DNA of 61,065 bases from Nitrospiria bacterium. Lineage in GTDB: Bacteria; Nitrospirota; Nitrospiria; JACQBZ01. The notes under the pieces are model-generated. The model was not told where the DNA came from and did not search any database. It saw only the letters and a program-made list of their open reading frames with translations. The stretch is from assembly GCA_035517655.1 (NCBI GenBank), contig DATIYJ010000030.1, positions 1 through 61,065 of the forward strand. The letters run 5' to 3'. The first letter of the stretch is position 1. Each line of letters begins with the position of its first letter. This document shows positions 25,089-31,768 of the stretch, in pieces. A program made the translations under genes and the position numbers.

Positions 25089-25779
25089 AGCGCCGGCCCT
25101 CTCCGTCTTGATTTTCCTGACCTCCGCCTGCGCGGCGGCGCCTCCCCCTCCCCCGTCCGATCCCGAAACGGCGTGTTATCATCCCCACTGGACCATCCCG
25201 CTCGATTTCAACAAGGTACGACGCGCGGCCCAGCGGACCTTCATCCAGCACACCGGGTCGTCGCGGTATCTGACGATCTTCTCCCCCGGACCCTTCGAGC
25301 GGTCTTACTATTTCGTCATGTCGCCCGATCCGAGCGAGGCCTCCATCGAACAGAGCGAGCACAAGGGCGTGATGCTGGATACAGACGGCAAAGGGAGACC
25401 CGATTGCTTTATCCTGGGAGGCGGAACGCTTCCGGACGCGAAGGGAGAGCCCGTGCCCTATAATTTCTTCGCGATCGACCGGGACGGAAACGGGCGGATC
25501 GAGGCCTTTATCAGCGAGGACCTCGATCTCGACGGCGACCACGTGATGGATCAATACGTCCGGGCGCTCATGACGGATCCGGACCCGGAGGGCCATTTCC
25601 GGCGGGGGACTTATCAATCCGACGGCGCGTCCACGCCCATTCCGAAAGCGGGTTTTGACTTTCTACTCAAAAAACCGCTCTACGACGAGCCGGTGCCCTT
25701 CGCCGACAACGAAGCGACCCAGATGACACTGTTTGCGGAGTTGGAGAAAATTTGGAAGGAACTTCAAGGTTACAAGTAG
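25072..25779 (+). CDS. Lipoprotein with EF-hand/dockerin-like calcium motifs
   Basis: 235 residues from a TTG start inside the end of trxB. A signal sequence leads to the lipobox LTSAC (Cys about 20) followed by a poly-Pro stretch. The central part has Asp-rich loops resembling calcium-binding DxDxDG motifs (LDTDGKGRPDCF, IDRDGNGRIEAFI, LDLDGDHVMDQYV). No enzyme motif is seen. I do not know a named family. Translational overlap with trxB suggests co-expression, though the functional link is unclear. Confidence 0.75.
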   Translation: MRAFLKAPALSVLIFLTSACAAAPPPPPSDPETACYHPHWTIPLDFNKVRRAAQRTFIQHTGSSRYLTIFSPGPFERSYYFVMSPDPSEASIEQSEHKGVMLDTDGKGRPDCFILGGGTLPDAKGEPVPYNFFAIDRDGNGRIEAFISEDLDLDGDHVMDQYVRALMTDPDPEGHFRRGTYQSDGASTPIPKAGFDFLLKKPLYDEPVPFADNEATQMTLFAELEKIWKELQGYK

Positions 25780-25870
25780 GCGCAGGCCCCTATGCCCGTC
25801 CATGTCCAGGGCGGCGGTTCAAAAACAAACGGCATTGTGCTAATATCCTTGAAACTTCACGGGCGCGGGA

Positions 25871-26086
25871 ATGAGATTGGATGAAGGACAGATTGAGGTC
25901 GTAGACGATGCCATGGCGGAGATCCTGCGCCGGAAAGAGCCGTGGGAGCGGATCGCCATCGGCTTTGGTCTTTGGACCGGAGCCCGGAAGATGCTGACGT
26001 CGTACCTGGCCGCTTCTCATCCGGATTGGACGGAGGAACAGATCCGGCGAGAGGTCGCCCGAAGGATGTCCCGTGGAACCGCATGA
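25871..26086 (+). CDS. Small helical protein paired with a nucleotidyltransferase
   Basis: 71 residues beginning MRLDEGQIEVVDDAMAEIL, with PWERIAIGFGLWTGARKML and a C-terminal EEQIRREVARRMSRG. This small acidic-helical protein is often found directly before DUF6036-type nucleotidyltransferase genes, as here, with a 14-base overlap. Such pairs look like a toxin-antitoxin or antidefence module, with this protein as the likely antitoxin (inference). It has a weak ribosome site (GCGGGA). Confidence 0.7.
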   Translation: MRLDEGQIEVVDDAMAEILRRKEPWERIAIGFGLWTGARKMLTSYLAASHPDWTEEQIRREVARRMSRGTA

Positions 26087-26636
26087 ACTCCTGCATGCGG
26101 TGGTGGAGGTTCTGGAACGGCTGCGTATCCCCTACCTTGTAACGGGGTCCATCGCCTCCATGGCTTACGGCGAACCCCGTCTGACCAACGACATCGACAT
26201 TGTCGCCGGGATTCAACCGGGGCAGGTCGGCGATCTCCTTGCGGCCTTTCCCGCCCCCGAATATTATTTGAGCGAAGAAATGATCCGGGAGGCTCTTCGG
26301 CGGTCCGGGCAATTCAACATCATCCACCCGGCGTCCGGCTTAAAAGTTGATCTCATCCTGCGTCGCGACACCCCTTTTGATCGGAGTCGCTTTACGCGGA
26401 AGAAAAGACTACGGCCGGCCAAGGATTATGAAGCCGATTTTGCCGCCCCGGAAGATGTGATCCTGAAAAAAATGGAGTTTTACAAAGAAGGGGGTTCCGA
26501 GAAACATCTCCGCGATATCACCGGCATTATGAGAATTAGCGGCGACGAGGTGGATTGCGGTTACATCACCGACTGGGCGGAACGCTTGGGCGTGACGGAA
26601 ATCTGGAACGCCATCCTCAAGCGCCTCAAACACTGA
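26073..26636 (+). CDS. DUF6036/AbiEii-type nucleotidyltransferase
   Basis: 187 residues. The nucleotidyltransferase core is visible: YLVTGSIASMAYGEPRLTNDIDIVAG (about 22-47), with the GS motif and DxD catalytic Asp pair, a later Asp in GLKVDLILRRD, and a C-terminal helical part with EDVILKKMEFYKEGGSEKHLRDI. AbiEii-like toxins transfer nucleotides to tRNA; whether this one does is unknown. The overlap with the preceding small gene supports a two-gene module. Confidence 0.8.
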   Translation: MEPHELLHAVVEVLERLRIPYLVTGSIASMAYGEPRLTNDIDIVAGIQPGQVGDLLAAFPAPEYYLSEEMIREALRRSGQFNIIHPASGLKVDLILRRDTPFDRSRFTRKKRLRPAKDYEADFAAPEDVILKKMEFYKEGGSEKHLRDITGIMRISGDEVDCGYITDWAERLGVTEIWNAILKRLKH

Positions 26637-26793
26637 GCCGCCCCGTTTTTGCGGGAGTCTTCGGTGTCGGTGTGGCGGGTCAAGCCATAGATGAACGTTC
26701 GCTGTTCCCTTTTTTCACGCGCTGGTGTATAGTGCGACTCGGCGGGAAGCAAGCCGCGATCTCTTCACCCTAAACGTCGAAGAAGGGAAGACC

Positions 26794-26907
26794 ATGAGCA
26801 AGGGAATGGACAGTAAAAAGCAAACCAAGAAAGCGCCGGCGAGGACCATGAAAGAAAAAAGAGCCGCGAAGAAAGCCAAAAAGGAAGCCAATCGTTCCTG
26901 GAAATAA
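26794..26907 (+). CDS. Small lysine-rich protein, 37 aa
   Basis: The frame reads MSKGMDSKKQTKKAP and continues with alternating Lys/Ala to NRSWK; about 40 % Lys+Arg. Similar short basic proteins beginning MSKGMD(S/T)KK occur widely, so I think it is real although only 37 residues. It is preceded by AAGGGAAG, and a TATAGT box lies about 60 bases upstream without a clear -35. It probably binds nucleic acid; no function is known to me. Confidence 0.65.
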   Translation: MSKGMDSKKQTKKAPARTMKEKRAAKKAKKEANRSWK

Positions 26908-27032
26908 AACGGCCCGGGTCTTTTAACCGCCTTTAAGCCCTTCCCCTCCCCGCGCGCGAGTGAAACCCTGAGCTTAAGTCGAAGGGCCGGAGGGGAGCTT
27001 AATGTTTTTTCAGGTCCGACCGGGCTTTCGAC

Positions 27033-27575
27033 CTATCGTCGATCTATCCTATCCGAGTGGTTTTCATCCATCGACCAATTCGCCGGGTTGCCTTGGATGT
27101 ATTCGCGAGTGCGATTCAACTCGTCATCATTCCGGATAATGTGTTCGTAATAATTCCGTTGCCAAAACGGTTGTCCTGAACAGGACAACAGACGGTTGAC
27201 CCGTATGGCCGACATCGATTTGAACGTGCGCACAACATCCCCCAGTGTAGGGGCGCTGCTTGCTGCGCCCTGTTTATCGGGCAGGGCAAGCCCTGCCCCT
27301 ACAAGCGCAAGGATCCCATGTACATGGTTGGGCATGAGGGCAAACGCGTCCAATTCAACCGATGGAAACCTTGCAGGGAGATCTTTCCACACGCGTTCAA
27401 CGATCCTTCCCGCGTCATTCAAAACCATCCGGCCATCGAATATATCACCGAACAAGCATTCCCGGTTCTTCACACAGACCGTCACAAAATACGCTCCCGT
27501 CCGACTGTATTCATAGCCCTTCAAACGGATGGATCGCCGATGATGAATCTCGGGCATGTACCGGCTTTTCATCAT
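27033..27575 (-). CDS. REP-associated tyrosine transposase (RAYT)
   Basis: 180 residues of the IS200/Y1 family branch that mobilises REP palindromes. It begins MPEIHHRRSIRLKGYEYS at its conserved part (27557), though a better ribosome site (AGGAGG) precedes ATG codons at 27575/27572. It shows the metal HUH pair in ALMPNHVHGIL and a C-terminal Tyr region NYYEHIIRNDDEL...REYIQGNPANW. Between HVHGIL and the LGDVVRTFKS helix lies an insert, VGAGLALPDKQGAASSAPT, encoded by a double-hairpin REP-like sequence. Catalytic residues look intact. Related GC-rich repeats flank the gene at about 26941-27000 and 27585-27620. Confidence 0.9.
   Translation of the reverse strand: MMKSRYMPEIHHRRSIRLKGYEYSRTGAYFVTVCVKNRECLFGDIFDGRMVLNDAGRIVERVWKDLPARFPSVELDAFALMPNHVHGILALVGAGLALPDKQGAASSAPTLGDVVRTFKSMSAIRVNRLLSCSGQPFWQRNYYEHIIRNDDELNRTREYIQGNPANWSMDENHSDRIDRR
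27247..27302. repeat. 56-base REP-like double hairpin inside the RAYT gene
   Basis: Starts GTAGGGGC and ends GCCCCTAC. It contains two hairpins: GGGCGC/GCGCCC (27251-27270) and a perfect 9-bp GGGCAGGGC/GCCCTGCCC with AA loop (27280-27299), joined by a short AT-rich spacer. Same length and ends as the element at 60165-60220 and same ends as the palindrome at 28624-28651. It is read through in frame by the transposase gene. Confidence 0.85.
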
Positions 27576-27746
27576 GCCTCCTCACCCTCACCCCCCCCGC
27601 GCGCGAAGCCTGAGGGGAGCAAAGAACCTTTTTCTTAAAACACTTTTTTCGACCTCAAAAAGAGACTTCTAAGATCAAAAAACGCCCTTTATTTTCCAGA
27701 ATCTCTTTGCCTTCCAGAACGTTACTCAGGTACTACCTGATCACGG

Positions 27747-27971
27747 TTATTCCCATACGCCAAACCTTTGCTCACACTTGCCACAAAGCATCCTGGATTT
27801 CCAACCATCCTGAACGCGCAGATTTGGCGCGTCCGATAGCCGGATATAACCGGTGGCAGACGTATCTCGAAGCCATTGGAAGACGAAACTCGGGACAATG
27901 TGACTTGCCCGGAGGTCGGAAGATTCTCCGCATAAGGCACATTCAACAAACTTGAGATCATCCACATACAT
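27747..27971 (-). pseudogene. Truncated gene, N-terminal zinc-finger/HNH-like fragment
   Basis: 74 codons beginning MYVDDLKFVECALCGESS, with two Cys pairs (CALC and CGKC), a conserved-looking SHIVPSFVFQWL and NLRVQDGWKSRMLCGKCEQRFGVWE, then a stop. This pattern is the start of much longer (about 300 aa) hypothetical proteins in which the CEQRFS.(W/Y)E block continues. Here TAA follows the Glu codon and no continuation is found in any frame, so it is a 3'-truncated remnant. The function is unknown. Confidence 0.6.
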
Positions 27972-28103
27972 ACAATGGAAATGGGGACGGATTTATTTTT
28001 AATGCTTTAGGAAAGATGTACAATTCACTGCGGAGCATGGGGCCTCGATTTTCCCTCCGGCGGATGTCGTCGCGTGCAAGAATCATGGACGGTGGGGACG
28101 GCC

Positions 28104-28124
28104 CCTGCCCGTCCGGCAGGCGGG
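28104..28124. repeat. Short GC-rich palindromic repeat, intergenic copy
   Basis: Intergenic copy of the CCTGCC/GGCAGG hairpin repeat also found in the sirtuin and queG genes. It lies in a gap of about 390 bases (27972-28365) that otherwise contains a sequence GGAAATGGGGACGGATTT near 27976, common near RAYT genes, and a short gene-like remnant (reading LTYSLPKQIMGQLPTIEEL on the minus strand, stop at 28221). Confidence 0.85.
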
Positions 28125-28323
28125 CGCGCCGGAGGAATGTTAGGGCGGATTATATCGGTTCAGGTGAAACGAGTCAATAAGGCGTAAGGGATAAGGAGTG
28201 AGGGGAGGATGGCAAGCGGTTTACTTCCGCTCCTTTCCGTCCGATTCTTTTTCCAACTCTTCAATCGTCGGCAATTGGCCCATGATCTGCTTCGGCAGAG
28301 AGTAAGTCAGCTGATAAATGGAA

Positions 28324-28348
28324 TTTGTGCAAGCGCCTCTTGCACAAA
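28324..28348 (-). terminator. Hairpin after the DUF2283 gene
   Basis: A perfect 10-bp stem (TTTGTGCAAG and complement) with a 5-base loop, 17 bases beyond the stop codon of the DUF2283 gene on the minus strand. The following run is weak (AAATTCC), so efficiency is uncertain. Confidence 0.5.
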
Positions 28349-28365
28349 GGGGAAGAATTATTTCG

Positions 28366-28569
28366 TTACTTCAGCGCGACTTCAAGCGGCTTCTTGCTCA
28401 GCTTGCTGACCCTGAGCACGGAGAAGCCCAAAATATTTCCTGCCTGATCCACTTTTTCCATCACCTGATCATTCTCCGTCTCACGGAAATAGCCTTCCTT
28501 CTGCTCAAAAATCACCTCGAGATAATCCCCTTCCGGGTCATACCACAGTTTCACGACTTTCTTGGCCAT
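28366..28569 (-). CDS. DUF2283 protein
   Basis: 67 residues beginning MAKKVVKLWYDPEGDYLEVIF, with the family's ...ENDQVMEKVDQAGNILGFSVLRVSKL. DUF2283 proteins are small beta-rich proteins often found beside toxin-like or DUF4258 genes; their function is unknown. The ATG at 28569 has AAGGGAG upstream and gives the standard N-terminus; a longer frame exists upstream but is not family-like. No partner gene survives next to it. Confidence 0.85.
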   Translation of the reverse strand: MAKKVVKLWYDPEGDYLEVIFEQKEGYFRETENDQVMEKVDQAGNILGFSVLRVSKLSKKPLEVALK

Positions 28570-28623
28570 ATCACGTCTCCCTTCTTGATCGTATCCGTCA
28601 AGTGGACTGGACATTATACAACG

Positions 28624-28651
28624 GTAGGGGCTTGATTAATCAAGCCCCTAC
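28624..28651. repeat. Perfect 28-bp palindrome with REP-type ends
   Basis: Begins GTAGGGGCTTGATT and continues as its exact complement, ending GCCCCTAC. The outer eight bases are identical to those of the REP-like element within the RAYT gene 1.3 kb away. It follows the divergence point upstream of the DUF2283 gene. The remainder up to the polX stop (28652-28792) has an AT-rich stretch but no gene. Confidence 0.85.
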
Positions 28652-28792
28652 AATTTCACCCTCTACCTCTCTCTCTATCTATATATAATGATGCAAATCG
28701 AATATATTCGTCGCGGCGGAGAATACAATTCAGTTGGGGGGAATCTTTCTTAATAATTAAAAGATTGCGCAAGACTCGTATTCGTGTATGGT

Positions 28793-30520
28793 TCAAGTCG
28801 TCGCGGGACGACGAAGGGCCAATACTTTTTTCATCTCGGCCGCCGACTTGGTGTTGAAGACGGCCTCGCGTGTGAGCCAGCCTTTGCGGGCGATCCCGAC
28901 GCCGTAGCGGACGTCCCCGATGCCCTCGACGCTGTGCGCATCCGGATTGATGCTGACGGGCACGCCCAGCTCCACGGCCGTAGGGCAGACCCGCCAGTCA
29001 AGATCGAGCCGCAGCGGGTTCGCGTTGAGCTCGATCGCCACGCCGTGATCGCCCGCGGCCTGAAGGACCTTCCGCAGGTCCACCGGATAGGCTTCGCGCG
29101 TGAGGAGCAGTCGCCCGGTGGGATGCGCGAGGATCGTGACGTAGGGGTTTTGGAGCGCCTTGACGATACGGTCCGTCATCCCGGCCTCGGTCATCTTGAA
29201 CTTGCTGTGGATCGAGACGACCACGAAATCGAAACTCGCCAGGACGTCATCGGGATAATCGAGCGAGCCGTCCGGAAGGATGTCGCACTCGGTGCCCTTG
29301 AAGATCGTGATGTCCTTGTATTTTTTCCGGAGCGCGTCGATCTTCTCCTGCTGCTCCCTCACCCGTTCGATCTCGAGCCCGTGGGCGTATTGCGCCGAGC
29401 GGGAATGATCCGAAATGCCGATGTACTCGTAGCCCGCCGCGCGCGCCGTCTCGACCATCGCCTCCAGCGTGGCGCTGCCGTCGGAATAGACCGTGTGGTT
29501 GTGAAAGATGCCCTTGATGTCCTTCTCCTCGATCAGCTTCGGAAGCCTCCCGGCCTCGGCCGCCGCGATCTCGCCCATGTCCTCACGCAGCTCCGGAGGA
29601 ATGTAGGCGAGACCGAGTTTCGAGAAGATCTCCTCTTCGTTCTTGCAGGGAATGAGTTTTTCTCCTTGAAATAGCCCGTACTCGTTCATCTTGAAGCCCA
29701 GACGCTGCGCGCGCCCGCGCATCGCGACGTTGTGCTCCTTGCTCCCGGTGAAATGGTGCAGCGCGTAGGGAAATTCGGCGTCCGAGACGACGCGGAGATC
29801 GACGTTGATGCCGGACTTGAGACGGACGGAGGACTTGGTCTCGCCCTTGGCGATCACTTCTTCCACTTCCGGAAGCGTCGTGAAGGCTTCCATCACGGAA
29901 CCGGAAGACTCCGCGCTCACGAGCAGGTCTATATCCTTCACGACCTCTTTTCTCCGCCGCAGGCTGCCGGCGATCGCGATCCGCCGGACCGTCTTGTGAA
30001 CCTTCAAGGCATCGTAGAGTTTTTCGGCCTCGGCCGCCGCAACAGGATAATGGAATTGTCCCTTCTGCTTTCTCACGTACTGGATGCCCTGAAGGATCTT
30101 TTCCTGCATCCGCGGTCCGAAGCCCTCCAGTTTCAAGAGCCGGTTCTCGTTGCAGGCGTACTCCAGCTCACCGATCGTCGAGATCCCGAGTTGGTCGTGA
30201 ATCAGACTCGCGCGCTTGGGGCCCAGGCCCGGAATTCGGATCATCTCAAGCAGTCCGGCCGGGACCGCGGCCTTCAGCTCCTCGTAATAGGCCAATTTCC
30301 CCGTCGTCACCAATTCGCTGATTTTTTCAAACAGCGCCGCGCCGATCCCCTTCACCTCCTTGAGCGCGCCGGAGCGGACGGCCTCATCGAGATCCATATC
30401 GAGCGCGGCGATCGTGCGGGACGCGTTGGCGTAGGCGCGGGACTTGAACGGGTTCTCGCCCTTCAGCTCCAGCAGCGTGGCGATCTCATCTAAAATCTCG
30501 GAGACTTCCTGCTTCGTCAT
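28793..30520 (-). CDS. polX: DNA polymerase/3'-5' exonuclease PolX
   Basis: 575 residues combining a family X polymerase with a PHP nuclease. N-terminal 8-kDa-like domain (1-80), helix-hairpin-helix motifs (KGIGAALFEKI; IPGLGPKRASLI), polymerase palm with catalytic Asp pair in KDIDLLVSAES (about 198) and a third in INVDLRVV; C-terminal PHP domain from about 335 (IFHNHTVYSDGSATLEAM, ISDHSRSAQYAHGL, LAHPTGRLL, INPDAHSVEGIGDV). Probable role in base-excision or gap repair. The ATG is preceded by AGAAGGA. A long palindromic element lies directly upstream. Confidence 0.94.
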   Translation of the reverse strand: MTKQEVSEILDEIATLLELKGENPFKSRAYANASRTIAALDMDLDEAVRSGALKEVKGIGAALFEKISELVTTGKLAYYEELKAAVPAGLLEMIRIPGLGPKRASLIHDQLGISTIGELEYACNENRLLKLEGFGPRMQEKILQGIQYVRKQKGQFHYPVAAAEAEKLYDALKVHKTVRRIAIAGSLRRRKEVVKDIDLLVSAESSGSVMEAFTTLPEVEEVIAKGETKSSVRLKSGINVDLRVVSDAEFPYALHHFTGSKEHNVAMRGRAQRLGFKMNEYGLFQGEKLIPCKNEEEIFSKLGLAYIPPELREDMGEIAAAEAGRLPKLIEEKDIKGIFHNHTVYSDGSATLEAMVETARAAGYEYIGISDHSRSAQYAHGLEIERVREQQEKIDALRKKYKDITIFKGTECDILPDGSLDYPDDVLASFDFVVVSIHSKFKMTEAGMTDRIVKALQNPYVTILAHPTGRLLLTREAYPVDLRKVLQAAGDHGVAIELNANPLRLDLDWRVCPTAVELGVPVSINPDAHSVEGIGDVRYGVGIARKGWLTREAVFNTKSAAEMKKVLALRRPATT

Positions 30521-30540
30521 CGAATCCTTCTCGCAACTTG

Positions 30541-30724
30541 TGGTGGCAGCTTGGCCAAGACCGTAAACCGCGACTCGGTTGAGATTTGGGCACCGCCTTG
30601 GCGAAGGACGCGGCCCGCCAGGGCCAATTTTCCGCAGAGCCCCTTCGGAAAATTGAGCGGACGAGCCTTAGCCGGGTCAAATCTCAGCCGTTGAGCGGAC
30701 GAGGACTTGGCCAAGCCGCCACCT
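30541..30724. repeat. Long imperfect palindrome, intergenic element copy 2
   Basis: About 184 bases filling the gap between polX and queG. The core (30597-30681) is 80/85 identical to copy 1 at 21222-21306, with a perfect inner stem CAATTTTCCG/CGGAAAATTG. The outer arms GTGGCAGCTTGGCCAAGACC and GGACTTGGCCAAGCCGCCAC pair almost completely, as do GAGATTTGGGC and GGGTCAAATCTC, but these arm sequences are unlike those of copy 1. Both copies have the same orientation between two minus-strand genes. Confidence 0.85.
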
Positions 30725-30730
30725 TAAATT

Positions 30731-31714
30731 TCACGCCGTAAATGGCATCAGTGCCTTTGCATTTCTCTGAAGGCCCGCGCGCTTGGGACGGAGCAGCGGC
30801 GTGTCGCGGAAGGCGGCGCGGAATTCCTCGTCCGATTTTAAAGCCAGCACCTTCTCCAGGTCCAGCCAGGGCCCGGCGCCGTGATCGGGCCGGAATTCTT
30901 CGACCGCGGTCGGCTTTGAACGCGCGTTATAAGGGCAGACCTCCTGACAAATGTCGCAGCCGAAGACCCAGCCGTTTAATTTTGGGATCAACGCATCCGG
31001 AATTTCAACTTTGTTCTCGATCGTGAGATACGAGATGCAACGGTTCGCATCAAGATGGTACGGGGCGACGAGCGCGCCGGTGGGACAGGCGTCAAGACAC
31101 AGTCGGCAGCTTCCGCATTCGGAGGTCCGGGCCGGGCCCGGCTCCAACGCCAGCGTCGTCAGGATCACGGATAGGAAAACCCACGAGCCGAATTCCTCCG
31201 TGATGAGCAGCGTGTTCTTCCCGATGAAGCCGATCCCGGCCTGCCGCGCGAAGGCCTTCTCCAAAACCGGTCCGTGATCGACATAACTCCGGCAGTCCGT
31301 CTGCGCGCCGGACGCCTCGCGGATAAAAACCTCCAATTGCGACAGCCGCGCTTCGATAAGATCATGGTAATCCCCGCCCCAGGCGTAACGCGAGACGCGG
31401 CCCATGCTCGGGGCGCGGCGCCCTGCCCGTCCGGCAGGCGGGGCCGTCACCCGACCCGGATCGGAAGGCCGTTCCTGCGCGTAATTCACGGCCAGCACGA
31501 TCACGCTTTGGGCGCCGGGAAGAAGGGCCCGCGGCCTCGACCGGCGACGCGGATCGCGCGCCATGTATCCCATTCCGCCATGCCGCCCTTCGGCCAGCCA
31601 TCGCGAAAGCGCCTCGTCGTCCTCATCCAGATCACCGGCCGAGGCGATTCCGACGGCGTCGAAACCCAGGGCCCGCGCCCGGTCAAGGACCTTCTGAGTC
31701 AGGGAAGACGGCAT
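30731..31714 (-). CDS. queG: Epoxyqueuosine reductase
   Basis: Cobalamin- and iron-sulfur-dependent last step of queuosine synthesis in tRNA. It has 327 residues, with RSYVDHGPVLEKAFARQAG and IGFIGKNTLLI (catalytic Asp/cobalamin region) and the two 4Fe-4S motifs CGSCRLCLDACPTGAL and GWVFGCDICQEVCPYN. Between VNYAQERP and GRVSRYAWGGDYH there is an extra Ala/Pro/Gly/Arg-rich stretch (DPGRVTAPPAGRAGRRAPSM) encoded by the same palindromic repeat as in the sirtuin gene. The cluster Cys are all present, so the enzyme is probably active. Confidence 0.93.
   Translation of the reverse strand: MPSSLTQKVLDRARALGFDAVGIASAGDLDEDDEALSRWLAEGRHGGMGYMARDPRRRSRPRALLPGAQSVIVLAVNYAQERPSDPGRVTAPPAGRAGRRAPSMGRVSRYAWGGDYHDLIEARLSQLEVFIREASGAQTDCRSYVDHGPVLEKAFARQAGIGFIGKNTLLITEEFGSWVFLSVILTTLALEPGPARTSECGSCRLCLDACPTGALVAPYHLDANRCISYLTIENKVEIPDALIPKLNGWVFGCDICQEVCPYNARSKPTAVEEFRPDHGAGPWLDLEKVLALKSDEEFRAAFRDTPLLRPKRAGLQRNAKALMPFTA
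31422..31442. repeat. Short GC-rich palindromic repeat, copy in queG
   Basis: Same CCTGCC...GGCAGGCGG repeat as at 18481 and 28104, in the coding region of queG. It is read here on the opposite strand and so encodes a different peptide (PPAGRAGR) from the one it gives in the sirtuin. Confidence 0.85.
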
Positions 31715-31768
31715 GCCTAACTCCGCTCTTATCTACCGACAGGAACCGGGGGAGGGGAAAACAACCGT

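Noticed and set aside
28209-28409. Plus-strand frame next to the DUF2283 gene
   Set aside because: It is antisense to a gene-like remnant and to the end of DUF2283, with no family similarity.
21167-30724. Long palindromes as integron attC sites or MITEs
   Set aside because: attC sites and MITEs have conserved ends; here the centre is conserved and the arms vary. No integrase or transposase adjoins them.
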